Shown here piece after piece: positions 10,763 to 22,559 of a stretch of 64,000 nt of DNA. The notes under the pieces are model-generated. The model was not told the DNA's origin and did no database searches. It was given only the letters and a program-made list of their open reading frames with translations. Each line of letters starts with the position of its first letter. Within the stretch, counting starts at the first letter, position 1. The translations under genes were made by a program, and so were the position numbers. Location: contig JAKUCV010003186.1 of assembly GCA_028386065.3 (NCBI GenBank), forward strand, positions 1-64,000. The letters run 5' to 3'. The DNA comes from Turnera subulata (Eukaryota; Streptophyta; Magnoliopsida; Malpighiales; Passifloraceae).

Positions 10763-10770
10763 TCCGCCTC

Positions 10771-11117
10771 CAAAATACTCAAATTGGAGCAGAAGCCGAA
10801 GAGCCATTCTCCTGCATTAGAGATGAGCAGATTGCAGACCGTAGATAGACCCAATTAAAGCCGAGTGTGCACGAGCATCACCCTCGGAGTGGTCATAATC
10901 AGAGACCCTAGAGGAGGTCACGGACCAAAAAGCCTACAAAATAGAAAATCCACATACATGTAAGCACAAGGCCTTGAAAGATAGCTAACATACCCGCCAA
11001 CACATAGGGACAAACGCCAACCAAATCCTTTAGAAGGCAGATATAGTTCGTCAATTCACTCAAATTATATAGCCAAAATTGCTAAGCTAGATTGGTGATC
11101 AAAGCAAAATAAAAAAG
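10771..11117. other. Unassigned, perhaps old gypsy sequence
   Basis: No intact ORF. The sequence around the MITE (about 10310-11100) reads in broken plus-strand pieces such as ELAIEG and SLEVYIDSKPKI that weakly recall a Ty3/gypsy RNase H region, and it leads into the tandem repeat at 11118. I cannot prove this. Confidence 0.3.
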
Positions 11118-11336
11118 GACCAAAAGAGTGGTCCGAAACCTGAAGTGCCCATGCGATGCGAGGAAGCAAAAAATCAAAGGACACAAAGAGTGGTCCGGAA
11201 CCAGAATGCCCGTGTGAGGAAGCAAAAAGAACAAAGGACACATTCTATGGTCCGGAACCTGAAATGCCCATGTAAAGAAGTAAAAAAGAACAACGGACAC
11301 TTAGAAATGCCCGTTCGAGGAAGTTGAAAGAACAAA
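11118..11336. repeat. Degenerate tandem repeat, about 58-bp unit, nearly four copies
   Basis: The unit is built from AGTGGTCCGGAACC, TGAAATGCCCGTG, CGAGGAAGCAAAAAG and AACAAAGGACAC, and recurs three full times plus one shortened time with substitutions and small indels. Such repeats are frequent in noncoding parts of Tat-lineage gypsy elements, which would suit the surroundings, but the link is inference. Confidence 0.75.
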
Positions 11337-11576
11337 GACCTCGCCAAAAGTCCCGAATGAAAGGAACAAGGCGCTTGAGGACGAGTCCCTGAAGGCGTCA
11401 AGACCCCGGACGCTCCAAAGTTCAGAACAAAGACCGTTAGCTGTCAAGAATAAAAAAATCTTTAAAGGGTAAAGATCTATAAATCTTCTTAAGTTTGTGA
11501 ACAAAGGCTCAAGGAGTGCCACAATTACAGACCCCAATTAGGGTCAAAAGGAACTGCTAAAAGTATGAATTAAGTT

Positions 11577-11876
11577 TTGCTAAATCTGCAAACTAATTAT
11601 TCTCAAAGCAGTTATGTTGCAGCTTCATCGCAATATGCAGCCTTTATTGTGGCCTTTTTCCCTCTCTTTGTCTGCCTATGGGGGATTTTAGCGGGACTAT
11701 GTTTTTTTCTGACAAAAAGTCGTGTGGCAGAGTTACTTCACTTATCTGATAGACAATTCACAGGGAGAAATTACTCAATGGCTGCTAATAAGATTGATAA
11801 GGCGATGGCAGGGGAGGAATGGAACTCACTTTTTCCCTTTTATCAAATTGACAATAAACCTTATTATCCTTGCTGA
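11577..11876 (+). other. Open frame of 99 codons in the duplicated 3' flank of RLP copy D
   Basis: The first 60 bases (NYSQSSYVAASSQYA) recur at about 30610-30670 downstream of the intact RLP, so they belong to the duplicated RLP 3' flank. The rest reads RNYSMAANKIDKAMAGEEWN and FPFYQI, faintly like the C-terminal part of a LINE-type endonuclease (KID.vlvn.eW...FP). I regard it as a transposon scrap and not as a gene. Confidence 0.3.
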
Positions 11877-12012
11877 AGCCAAATTGAATCTCAAATTCCA
11901 GGCAAGTTACGTATTCTTCTAAGGGAAATGGGGAATACAAACTGAATTATTTCCCAAAATACACAACATAGTACAAACTACAAACTGAAGTCAGACACAG
12001 CAAAACACACCC

Positions 12013-15000
12013 TCAGTTTCTAGTTCTACGACCAAGATGCACTTGACAAAGCTTATCAAAACTATCCACCAACAAAGAGTTGCAAGTGGTAATGAACATC
12101 TCAATGAAGTAAAACCAAGCGTGTCGCCAATGCGGATTTATGCAGAGCACAGCTGCAATGGTAACCACCACAGTTGTGTAAGATAAGCCAAAGCTTATGT
12201 AGAAACCTTCCATGTCCATAAACCCATCACTTTCTTGGCTGTGAATGGAACCACCAGGACCTGATGGTAGCTGTGCTTCTTGGAAACATTTTTTCTCCAA
12301 TAGAGGTCCACAGAGAAGTGGATTTCCCTCGTAACTGGTTTGGTCAAAAGTTCCGAATTGGCCTTTCATCTCTGGTGCTTTACCTGACAAGTTGTTATAT
12401 ACCACACTAAACACTGCCAAAGAGTGCAGTTCTGTTAGTTGCTGGGGAATTGCACCAGTCAGGCCATTGTGAGAAAGATCCAACTCTCTATCTGCCTCAA
12501 CTTGGAGAACGATGGGGGGATTGCTCCGGTGAGATTGTTGTGTGACAGGTTTAGTGCACGCAGGCCTCGCATATTTCCAAATTCTGGTGGAATTTCACCT
12601 GTGAATCTGTTGCAAGAGAGATCCACACCTGACATTAAATTAAGGATAGAACCCTTGTAACTATAGTAACCTCTTTTTGTTGTGAATTCTATGACTTCTT
12701 CAACGCTGATCACTGGCCACATGATCCTTTGAATAAGATCCACACCCTGTTGTGGTAACTTCCGTCCGCCTATGGACACCGATGATGTGTCTTCTAGCGT
12801 CTCCAAACTTGTTTTATCAGACAGAGTTTCATTTTTTATCCAAATGGCCGTGAAGTTTATGTTGCTCAAACACGAGGGCAGTTGACCAGAAAACATGTTC
12901 TGTGAAAGATCCAATATGCTCAATTGCCTTAACAAGCATAACTCAGCAGGTAAACCGCCGTTAAAATTATTACCTTTGAGAAGAAGAACGCTCAGTTTTG
13001 GTAAGCTGCTAATCCATTTTGGGAATGTGCCTGTTAACTGGTTCTCTCGAAGATCCAATGTAACCAGGTTGGAGCTATTGTAGAATGCGTATGTCAATGG
13101 ACCACTGAATAGGTTATGGTACAAATGAACATGAGATATCTTTGGCAAGTTGGTGCATGATGGTATAGAGTCAGAGAGGTTGTTTTCAGAGAGGTCAAAG
13201 AACTGAAGCCCAGGCAGATTGCAGATTTCTCCCGGAATGGAACCGTGGAAATGATTCTTTGAAAAGTCAATTGCTTGTACAGATGACAAATTGCCCAACC
13301 ATCTGGGAAGCATTCCTGAAAAATGGTTGTTGCTGATATCCAACAATGAGGTGAAAACATTTGTTGATATACTATCAGGAATCTGTCCGGAGAAGTTGTT
13401 GTTGTCTAGGTAGAGATATGCAAATCTTGTTTGGTTGAAGAATGTAGGAGACATCCGCCCATCGAAATTGTTGTTTGACAGCTTAAGAAACCATAAGGAA
13501 GAGCCAAATAAAGGCAGCAACTCAAAAAGTGCAGAAGACAGTTCATTGTTTGACATATCTAAATATGCTAAATAAGTCATGTTCTCAAAGCAGGGCGGAA
13601 TACCACCAGTGAGACCATTTTCAGCAATGATCAAGTTCACCAAATTCGGGAAGTTGGAACATATAGCTTCCAGGCTTTGACCGTGCATATAGTTTGAAGA
13701 TATATCAACTGTTGAAAGGTTAGATAGAGGATAATGCAACTCTAAGGGGCCTTCAAGGGCATTGTTTTTCAGGTATATTCGTTGTAACCTTGTGTTGTTC
13801 TGAAGCAACCAAGAAGGGAACTGTCCACCAAAGTTATTATCTGACATATCAAGAACTCTCAAATCATATTGGAAGTGGAGGAAGTAGGGAAACTGTGCCG
13901 TTCTTGTTTTTGATCTACAGTTTGACATACTGAAGAAGTTCAATTGAAAAATTGGGACTGAGGTCTGAAGGTTGAGTTCAGGTATCAATTCGTTATGGTC
14001 ACATGAAATGAGCTTGAGGTTGGTATGGTTGGAGAATGATGCAAACGAAGCTGGGACTTGAAATTGGTTACTTGAAAATGAAAGGTATTGGAGTGAGATG
14101 AGATCAACAAGAGGACTAGATGCAATATTTCCCGTGAGTTGATTGGAAGAGAGATCCATTACCAGAAGAGATGTCAAGTTTCTCATACAGGGCGGTAGTA
14201 CGCCAATTAGTTCATTGTTAGAAAGATATAGCTGCTCCAATTTCCTGAGTTCGCACAAGCCTGCACAATGATTCATGTTCAGCTCAAGGAATGGAAACTA
14301 CCTCAATGATATAGCTAGTGGGAATGGACTGATAATGGGATTGTAAACTTACCTACATCCGGCAGGGTGCCACTGAGTTTACATCTGTTTAATGACAAAA
14401 TCTTAAGACTGGATAATGCTTGCATGTTTAGTAGAAGGCTTCTAGTTATATATGTGTCATCTAGGAACAATTCTTCCAGATTGGTCAAATTATACAATTC
14501 TGTAAAAAATGAAAGTTAAATATGATTCAGACTTTTATATCATGATCGAACTTATAGAAATACATATCTACGATACAGAAGCAAAAGCATACCTTGAGGG
14601 ACCTGATCAAGTATTTGGTAACTACGCTGGAAAGTCAGGGTCTTAAGGGATGGCAACCCACCCACCAATTTTAGTAGATTGCTGACATCAATGCTGGTTT
14701 CATCCAGATTTAATGACTTTAACATACGCAAACCGATAATGTCTGGTAGTCAAAAGGCAGAAATCAACAAGTAACATGATATGATTTGTAAAATTTTTGT
14801 CTTGGCATTGGCATGAAAAAACTATGTTCTCATATAGTGGAGTATTTAGTGCTCTATATTTTTCCAAAAGACGGAGATTTTTGGCGGAGTGTTTAGTGCA
14901 CAATTATCACAAGCAGTAAAGATTGTCAAATTTTACAAGTTTTCTTTCCATTTTTTCCCATGTTAATTAAGCTTTTAAAAGATGTGCTTACCTCTTGGAC

Positions 15001-15407
15001 TGATGAAGTTTGTTAGTTCATAGTTACCGCCCATGTCCAGCTCCTCTAAGTTGCCCAACGAACCTAAATCTGGACGGAAAGAATTATTGAATGTTGAATA
15101 AGAACAGCATCATATTTTTCCCAGGAAAAGAAAAAAAAAAAAAAAAGGGGGTAGAGCACACTATACTGCAAAGACAGGGCCATCAATGAAAGCATTTCAA
15201 TTTTGGGGTAGAAGGTGTGAATTACTTCACCATTAATATGGACCGATCCCGTCAATGAATTGTAGGCTATATTGAGGGACCTGAGTGATGAAGCTCCCGC
15301 TAGAAGTGGTAGAATGCTGTCATTCAAACCATCCATTAGTACGTCCAGTTTAGGAACAATAATAACAGTAAAATCAACACTATCCACTCCCGGACTGGCC
15401 TCATCAT
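12013..15407 (-). pseudogene. LRR receptor-like protein pseudogene, copy D
   Basis: Five remnants of the six-exon RLP model can be read on the minus strand: a fused exon 1/2 (15231-15407), exon 3 (14992-15069), exon 4 (14593-14742), exon 5 (14353-14499) and exon 6 (12013-14260). All have GT-AG borders in phase 1. The signal peptide (MMRPVREWIV...LNWTY) runs into TAA and is fused out of frame to the exon-2 LRR (DGLNDSILPLLAGASSLRSL), so the LRRNT is gone. Exon 6 is 1 nt shorter than the intact paralog because a T is missing near 12484 (IESLDLSHNG becomes IESWIFLTMA*). LRRs, island (EFTTKRGYYSY), NPLLCGP, the transmembrane segment and the basic tail GRRTRN are otherwise well kept, so decay is recent. 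A base error in assembly could explain the frameshift but not the missing LRRNT. Confidence 0.9.
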
Positions 15408-15885
15408 CCTAATATAAAGAACACAGAAGAATGCATTTACCAGCAGCTAAGCTAATAGTAATACAATCTGCCCTGCCCTGTCCTGCTAGCTAGGCCACCT
15501 TTTCTTTTGTCAATTAGTCTCCGATGTTAGATAGATAACATCCTGCCAAAAATGTGAATCCGCTAATCACTGAGTAAATTATTGGTTGGCTAAATTATAC
15601 TCCTCTCTGATTAAGGGATCACAAAAGGATTCCTTACGGAAACCAAGAAACCAGAAACAAAAAAAAAGATTATCTTGAGATGAAGATTTGAATTGGTCAG
15701 TAGTCAAACTTGGATTGTTTATGACTTTACAGTATAGTATTATAAACCAATCATCACATGCCGGAATACATAAAGAAAAAAGGTAGCATACTTTGGAAAG
15801 ACATTTTTCTTTTTTTAATCGAAGTGGCATTCCTTGTATTAATGATGACAACATATACATGAATGTATGTAAAGCCAACGATCAA
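15408..15885. other. Duplicated 5' flank of RLP copy D
   Basis: No gene. It matches the flanks of copies A and B (for example AAACCAAGAAACC, GACTTTACAGTATA, AATCATCACATGCC). It is uninterrupted at the site where copia-1 entered copy A's flank. Confidence 0.65.
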
Positions 15886-16101
15886 GAAAGCAAACATCAG
15901 ATGCCTTCCACACGGTGTGGTGGTGGCCGTTTCCCTGACACTATGACGCGTAGCGAGCGAGGGTATCCGCTGGTGCTTCGATGGGCGATCTCTCTTATGA
16001 GGAGGGTCTAATGTCAAGAAATAACCGGTATTGACCGGGACCTAGATCGACGGTGCGATGATGACACCACTGGTACCTTTTTTTTCTCAAAAAAAAATAG
16101 T
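15886..16101. mobile_element. About 215-bp insertion with an A-rich end, possibly a SINE
   Basis: Copy B's flank reads ATCAAGTCCTGAAAGC without a break near 8925. Here the two halves are separated by about 215 bp of GC-richer sequence that ends TTTTTTTTCTCAAAAAAAAATAG. The size and A-rich tail suggest a SINE. I cannot see clear RNA polymerase III A and B boxes or a convincing target duplication, so the class is uncertain; the insertion itself is supported by the paralog comparison. Confidence 0.5.
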
Positions 16102-16130
16102 CCTGAAAGCGTACAAAAATGCCTCATCTG

Positions 16131-16371
16131 TAGAGATGGATTTAGGGGGGGACCAACAGGGGCCATGGCCCCCTTAACTTACTAATAGTTAGAGTTTTGT
16201 AGTACTATAACAATCCCAAAATGGATGGTTTAGTGGCAAAATTGTGTTATGGCGCCCCCGACAGGTTCGATCTCTCCTATTTTATTTTTTTCCTTCATTT
16301 ATAACATTTAAGTCTGCCTAGGCAAATGGGTGTGGTGGGCCCCCTAGGTTCTTAGGCTGGCTCCGCCCCTG
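16131..16371. mobile_element. Second hAT-type MITE, 241 bp
   Basis: Ends are TAGAGATGGATTTAGG and CTGGCTCCGCCCCTG. The right end in reverse is CAGGGGCGGAGCCAG, a typical plant hAT MITE terminus; the left is degraded. The flanking 8-bp duplications CTCATCTG (16123-16130) and CTCACCTG (16372-16379) differ by one base, and the homologous flank of copy B near 8950 has a single CTCACCTG, giving an empty site. Interior GGGGGCC/GGCCCCC stretches resemble the MITE at 10536. Confidence 0.85.
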
Positions 16372-16592
16372 CTCACCTGCACTGCCATGAAGCATGTGCC
16401 AAAGCACACTCCATGTCTCCATCCCACCTCCTAGATTAAGATTAAAAATTGAAACTCTCCATGGGAATAAGACGTCCATCCAAAGCAGAGAAGCTTTAAT
16501 TAGAAAGAATTATATTAGGTTTGAGACAGAAATTTGTAGGAGTAGAACCGTGAGGAGGCCTAGAAGGATAAAGGTATATATTATTTCAAAAA

Positions 16593-17013
16593 TGTTATGA
16601 ATAAATCAAGTGAATGTTCATTGTAGCTGACAATATGTAAAACTTTACTACCATCTTGGACAGTACAAGTAAGACTTTGCTAGCCACCATCTTGGACCAC
16701 TCGATGACAACTCGTAGCCGACAACTCATTGACAACTCGTGGCCGACAACCCGATGACAACTCGTAGCCGCACATTTTGGACTGTTCACATTGTTCCGTT
16801 CACACTGTTCCAATTGCCTATAAATAGAGGGTGATAGATGTGATATCATTTATTCAGAAATAATAGAATTCTCTCCCTTATACTCCCTTATACATTTCTC
16901 TCATCTTATTATCTTCCTTTATATCTTACTCTCACCTTATTCTCTTTTCATCAAAACTATCAAGTTCATTATCAAGGCATTATATACCATCAATCATCTT
17001 TTATTTTTTAACA
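16593..17013 (+). repeat. copia-4 5' LTR
   Basis: TGTTATGAATAAATC...TTTTAACA. Internal short repeats of GATGACAACTCGTAGCCG-type run from about 16702 to 16775. TATAAATAGAGG near 16819 is a clear TATA box. The following CGTTATCAGCACGAG is a primer site seen in other plant copia elements. Confidence 0.9.
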
Positions 17014-17099
17014 CGTTATCAGCACGAGTCTCTTTCCTATTAAGGTAATTATTTCTAAATCTTTTCAATCCGCATTTGTTTATTTGCTTAGTATTCAAT

Positions 17100-17298
17100 A
17101 TTGGCCGGCTAAGGCCGCCTTATCTCTTTGTTGGCCGGCAAAGCCGCCATGTTTCATTTATTGGCCTACTAAGCCGCCTTATCTCTTTGTTGGCCGGCAA
17201 AGCCGCCTTGTTTCATTTATTGGCTAGCTAAGCTGCCTTATCTCTTTGTTGGCCGGCAAAGCCGCCTTGTTTCATTTGTTGGCCGGCTAAGCCGCCTT
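17100..17298 (+). repeat. About 59-bp tandem repeat in copia-4 leader, 3.3 copies
   Basis: Unit contains TTGGCCGGCTAAGCCGCC, TTATCTCTTTG, TTGGCCGGCAAAGCCGCC and TTGTTTCATTTA. It lies between the primer-binding site and gag. Each unit holds GGCCGGC/GCCGCC halves that could form GC-rich hairpins in RNA. It was probably amplified within the element. Confidence 0.85.
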
Positions 17299-17439
17299 TA
17301 TCGAGTAAGCATATATATATACATTACATACTCTATATTATAACTCTACTACTGTTGCTGAAAGATTTATCGAGTAAGCTTATATACTTATATGATTATT
17401 TTACTTCTCTTTATATTTATTTTTATATATTTCTTTACT

Positions 17440-18130
17440 GCTGGCAAACCTTACAAAACTTGAATTTGAGGCCCTTTCCCGGAAGAAGTTTATCATGGGC
17501 ATTAAATGTTTAAATACAAATAGTCTAGAAGACGCAATAAAAGCGAATATAAAGCAAAGACTGGATGTCTTACTGCTAAAAGATCCAGCAGATCTTTGAG
17601 AAAAAATTGAAGGAAAAATATAAACCACCAGAAGTTGGAAATTATATGACCACCAGAAGATGGATATTCTCCCAAAAATCTTATTACAAGTGTATGCGCC
17701 CGAAGTTGCAAGTTTTTAATTTATACAATACAGTTATATTTCGAATGAATTCTCAGATTATATTGTGTGTGGAGAATAAATTGTTGATGTTGATACGAAA
17801 AGAGAACGATTTATTTTTATGCATCATATATGCTCCTGCAGTAGCAATATGGCGAAAGAGAATCCACGAAATATTTGATTTAATCCCATGTCTCATTATG
17901 GCAGAAGGGAGTGACGTACTATAAATAAAAACTATTATGAATCTTGTCCAAATTGGCTCTACTCCATTCCCTGAAGTGAATGTGATTGTATATAATAATT
18001 TTAGTCATGGTTATGAACATTCGATTGGACACAGACAGGCCTTATAACAAGGCATCGAGTAAATGATTATCAAGTGTCCCTGGAGGGCAAATCTAATATT
18101 GATAAAACCGTTGCTTACCCTGAAGGTGCA
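17440..18130 (+). pseudogene. gag: copia-4 gag remnant
   Basis: Broken frames carry LANLTKLEFEALSRKKF, then LLLKDPADL and the DHQK region, FRMNSQIILC, and PEVNVIVYNNFSHGYEH, which follow the order of the large plant copia gag family with the LTKLEF start. Stops and small indels occur every few dozen codons. The zinc-knuckle region near 18030-18090 has lost its cysteines. Confidence 0.7.
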
Positions 18131-18631
18131 AGCCAATATTGAATGATTTTATTTTCAGTTTTATTATTATGTGTTATATTTTATTATGTTTAATTTACAG
18201 TATTTTAATCGTTTCTAGAATAATGGCTCAGGCATTAGTCTTGAAGACAATGCAAATTGACATCCAAGGGGGAGAGTTATACGTGTGGATGTCAACTAAA
18301 GAGCATAATTTTGAAAATGTTCCTGAAGAACGCATGCTTTATTATGATCTAGAAGATCATATATTTACGCTCTGGAAAATCAAATACTCTTGAAGAGTAC
18401 ATAAACTCGCACTTACAGTAATAAAAGAAATTATTATGGATCCTGTCAGATTGACTCTGCTCTATTCCCTGAAGCGAATCAGACAGTATAATTAATTGTG
18501 CCTGTGGCCGTGAATGAGATTATAATGACAAGGCTAAGGGAAAACATGCATATTATTATTGCATAATGGATCCATAACTAGAGAACATTCACAAAGATGA
18601 ATTGTTCTCATACATAAGTTTAAACAGTTAT

Positions 18632-21600
18632 TTATCTGTTGGGTACAACATTGACCCTGAAACTTTGAGCCTCACTGTTGATGTTGACCCTAACACTCTC
18701 GTTCTAGGAGAACCACATACCACCCATGTTGTTTTCTCCAAGTATCTCAAACCGATTCGTTGCAGGAAAACGGAGTGGAATTGTAACGCCCCGAATTTTT
18801 CATAATTTGATTTTTCGGAGTTTTCGAAATTTTTATTCCAATTTTACCCCTGAGGCATTTTCGAGTTTTAGTCGAGGAAATAACTTATCATGCCTTGGAA
18901 AAGTCAATTCTGAGTTGGTATTGTTCCTGGTTTGGTTCCCGTTGGAAATGAAATGTGTTTCGGGGTGAAATAGAGTTTTAACGTAGTTGTAAGTAAAACT
19001 ACGTCGTTTTGGTAACTGTTTTGGAAAAAAAAATAAAAAAAAAGGGCGCGTTGACCAGGCAAGGATTGACCGCGCCTAAGCGGACGACGGGTCGTCCACT
19101 AGGGCGGCCAACCCTAGCCCGCTTCCTTCCTTTTCCCCTCTTCTTTCTTTTCTATTCTTTCTTTTTCTCTTCTTCAATTTTACCTCCAAGCCGCCGCCTC
19201 CCTCCATTACTCTTCTCTCTCTTTCTCTTCTTCTCTCTCCCTCTCATCTCCTCTCCTCCTCTCTTTTTCTTTTCTTACTTCTTCACGAGGAAAGGCCATC
19301 GCCGCCACCAACACTCTTTCTCCCTTCTTCGTGAGCCGCCGCCGCCGCCAGAACCGCAAGGGCCCGAGACCGGCTGACTAGAGACGGAACGAGAGGATCC
19401 CGTGAGGCCTCTCTCTCGCGACCGGCTGCGTCGCCGGCTAGGTAAGCCCCGGTCTCCTCATCCCTCTCGGCTCTTTGATTCGCTTGTCTTCTTATTTATA
19501 TGTGGTTGGACTAATTGTTGAGTTGGGTGTTGTGGTGTTGATGGATGGTTGCCGTGGGTTGCTGTTGGTGTGTTTTGGTGGCCGTTGTTGCTGCGTGTCG
19601 GGGCTCTGCTCGCCGGTGCTGGTGGTCGGTTCCGGCAGGTAGCTTGCGTGGGTGAGTGAAGTGCTGTGTGTGTTCCGGCAGTGAGGAGCCGGGTGTGTGA
19701 GTGTGTTCTGCCGGCAGAGGAGGGCAGATTCGGGTTTGGCAGCAAATTTCCGGGTAAGGCCTCCTTTGGTTTTCTGCTTTTACAATTCGTTTTAAGGATC
19801 TGCGTGGTAGAGTGTTGTGTATTTTGTTTGGGGTGATGTGAATATGTTGTTGTTGATGGTTGTGGCAGTTTTTGGGTGCTTTCCGGCGAGTTCACCGAAA
19901 TCCGGCGAAGGCTCGGGAATTTTCCGGCGAGGCTCGGGAATTTTCCGGCGAAGGTTCGGGTTTTGACTCCGGCATTTAACGTTGTACTTGATGTATAATT
20001 TGTGCTATTCATGGCATGTACTTATTTAATTTGGATTGGGTTTTGTAATATTGATAAGGTACATAGTAGTAATCGAGTACGGGAATTTGTGTGGTATATA
20101 ACCGGGAATTTACCGATACGGGTAGAACCTTAGGCCGGGAATCTTTGGGCTCGGATTGACCTTGGACTTAAGTAATGGGCTTAGAGCCCAAACCTATAAT
20201 TGGTTAAATAAGGACTTAAGGAAGTGGGCTTTAGGCCCGGAAATTGAATTTGGGCTTAGATTGGGTTTTAGGCCGGGAATTTGTAAAGGACGTAATAAGT
20301 GGGCCATAGGCCCGGGAACTACTTATTGGACTTAGTTGGGCGTAAGCCGGTGACCCTTAGGTCCCGATACTCGGAGTTTTGGTGAGAGAACATTAAGTCG
20401 GGTTTAGACCCGGGAATTTCATAATTGGCTAACTAGGGAGGGGTGTAACTCAGTTGAGCATTATAGTCACATGCATGCACGTTTATATTGTGATTGTTTG
20501 TAATTTGTTGTGTGTGCCGGTATTCAGGCACGGGTAACACCTCGGGGGCTGGAGGATCTGTTTTGAGAAAAGCTCCATAGGACAATCGTCGTTGAGGTGA
20601 CTTTATATGTCTTTTTGTGTTTGTATGCATGAGCTCGTTGGATTGGTTTGTTTGAGTTGCATGCTTGTTTGCTAACATGCTGTAATCTGTATTGTGTGCC
20701 CAAGTGTACTTTTTGTTTATGATCTGGATGATTAGATTAGTTATGGATTATAACAGGTGGTGTGATTCTGGGTGTTTGGTGTGATGTATTGTGGGTCGGA
20801 GACCCGGTTATTTGATTGAGCTGTTTTATCACACAACCCTGTTAAATCACAATCTCTTGGCACACATAAACTCATAACTTGTGAATTAAGATAATGTACA
20901 GTAGAAGTTAGGCTACTGTGTGCTGATGACCGGTTGTTTCGAGCGGGAAGTGATACCCCTCGGGTTTGCTTGCGGAATAGCAAGTGTTATGCGGAATTGC
21001 ATATGGGTCTGTAATGACCGGTTCTACCTCCCTCCTTCTACCTCCCCCTTTCTACCTCCCTCTTTCTCTCTGTCTCTCTCTCTCTCTATGGATATGTTGG
21101 GCTTCGTGCCTGGTTTTATTTGGGCTTATGCCTGGTTGTCTCATGAGACGGGACCGAGCTCGACGCACACAGTAGGGGCCCTGAATAATAAATTATAATA
21201 AGAAAACTCAACACACAACAGATGGAGAATAATGAAATGTTTGCTTGATTATGTTGGCATGTTAGTACTGATTGTTGTATGTTTGCATGTTTGTCTTGTT
21301 GCTCTTCTTTCCTTTCAGACTTGATCTGCACACCTTCAAAATTAGACTTATATTGCTCACTGAGTAGGCGACTCACATAATCGCCAACGTTGTTTTCCAG
21401 ACCCATAGATAGCGTGCAGTCTCTTTCTACTTTTCCGGAGTACGGACGTGGATATCCCAGCAGGTAGCTGTGCTTGACCTCCCGGTTGGATCCATAAAGT
21501 CGGCATGCATACTGTTTTGTTCCTCGTATTTTTATTCCATTTATTTCTTCCGCTGCGTTGGGTTTGTTGAGATGTCACTTTTGATATTGATGATGTTTCG

Positions 21601-22326
21601 GCAGGATGCCGGGTTGTCTTGTGGCTTGTTAAGCCGGATTGTTTTGTTTGTTCTTTATGACATCTCGTTTATTGAGAATTTTGGATAATGTTTTTGATAT
21701 TGGTTTTCGTGTCCTGGGTTTCAAGGGTATTTTGGTAATTTCCTTGAGTTTAAGTATTTTATTGTTAATTGGGACACGGGTGTTTCAGAAATTACCCCAT
21801 GATTCTCTTCAGGTTGCCACAAGATTTCAGTGATAGACACCATATTGGGCCTGTACTGATTCTTCAGATCCCTTAAAGTACGCACAAAATTTTGGGACCT
21901 TCTTGCTACACCCCAGCAATTCCACAGTAACAGTCGTACCTTAGGCCATGTAGGCGGTAACCCAGAAACTCTAGGGATACTCCGAGCCATCATGGAGACC
22001 TGATAATAACTACTTTGATTCAATATTTGACAAGTAGGCTCTAATTGGAATTCCTGCAGTCTATCAAATATGAAAAACATAATAGAATTAGGTGAGCCAT
22101 AAAAACTAGCCCTGAGGTTGCCTTGATCCTCCAGGAAGAAAGTTTCTTCCATATGAGTCATAAAGAACCTAGATGAGTATAGCTCATCAACAAAAACTAA
22201 ACGAAGAATTCTTGCCAGTTCACTCGGTTACTCCTCTTGCTGTTCATTCACCATACTATATGCTAACCTATTCCTTCTTCCTAGAGAGGCATCCTCAACA
22301 AAGAAGACAGTAGTCGGGGAAGGCAT
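18632..22326 (-). pseudogene. Split copy of the 227-aa LINE-endonuclease-like ORF (copy b)
   Basis: On the minus strand ATG at 22326 opens PSPTTVFFVEDASLGRRNRL. The frame runs to HGVI at 21788, is interrupted by the solo LTR 18782-21787, and resumes at 18776 with PLRFPATNRFEILG and INSEAQSFRVNVVPNR, ending at TAA 18632. It aligns end to end with the intact ORF at 46507-47190. Two in-frame stops have appeared: EE*PSEL near 22227 and FS*NES near 18708. A TATA-like CTATAAAAAGAGAG sits about 50 bp upstream. The C-terminal half resembles the N-terminal part of a LINE endonuclease (LLWNCWG, Asn and Glu of the catalytic set); the first 130 residues match nothing I recognise. It lies antisense inside copia-4. 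Confidence 0.85.
18782..21787 (+). mobile_element. Solo LTR of a Tekay/Del-like Ty3/gypsy element
   Basis: Begins TGTAACGCCCCG and ends GGGTGTTTCA, 3.0 kb. It shares a backbone with the LTR at 48948-52181 (TGTAAC.CCCCG start, AACTACGTCGTTTTGG, end TTTCAAGGGTATTTTGGTAA). It is flanked by GGAAT and GAAAT, a 5-bp duplication with one mismatch. The interrupted ORF reads through exactly when the LTR is left out. A pyrimidine-rich stretch (CTCCCTCCTTC, CTCTCTCT) lies at 21025-21090. Small open frames inside it are not genes. Confidence 0.85.
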
Positions 22327-22559
22327 GTTTTATCTTGTTGAATTTTTCTGTATCTACACATATCTCTACTCTCTTTTTATAGTCTGAGCCTTCTGTCTCC
22401 GAAAAGATCTAGAAAATTTTTCGATTGATTATAAATGTGTATTATTTTTCACAAAACTCCAAAAGTTTTTCAATCTTCAAGGATTTCTTTTTGAAAAAGT
22501 TTGCCACTACATTAATTATTGCTCAATAATTATGATCTATTCGACATGAGTGGGAGAAA

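Noticed and set aside
11082..11401. Open frames across the 58-bp tandem repeat
   Set aside because: They arise because the repeat lacks stops in some frames; the translations are repetitive and unlike known proteins.
12484..12484. Copy D as a functional receptor with a sequencing error
   Set aside because: Repairing the 1-nt frameshift would not restore the missing LRRNT and the out-of-frame start.
19009..20012. Open frames of 122 and 184 codons in the solo LTR
   Set aside because: They lie in the GC-rich, low-complexity part of a Tekay-like LTR and are not kept in the related LTR at 48948-52181.
21789..22326. Antisense ORF belonging to the Tekay-like element at 18782
   Set aside because: At first the ORF seemed part of the gypsy element, but it continues on the other side of the LTR at 18776, so the LTR inserted into it.
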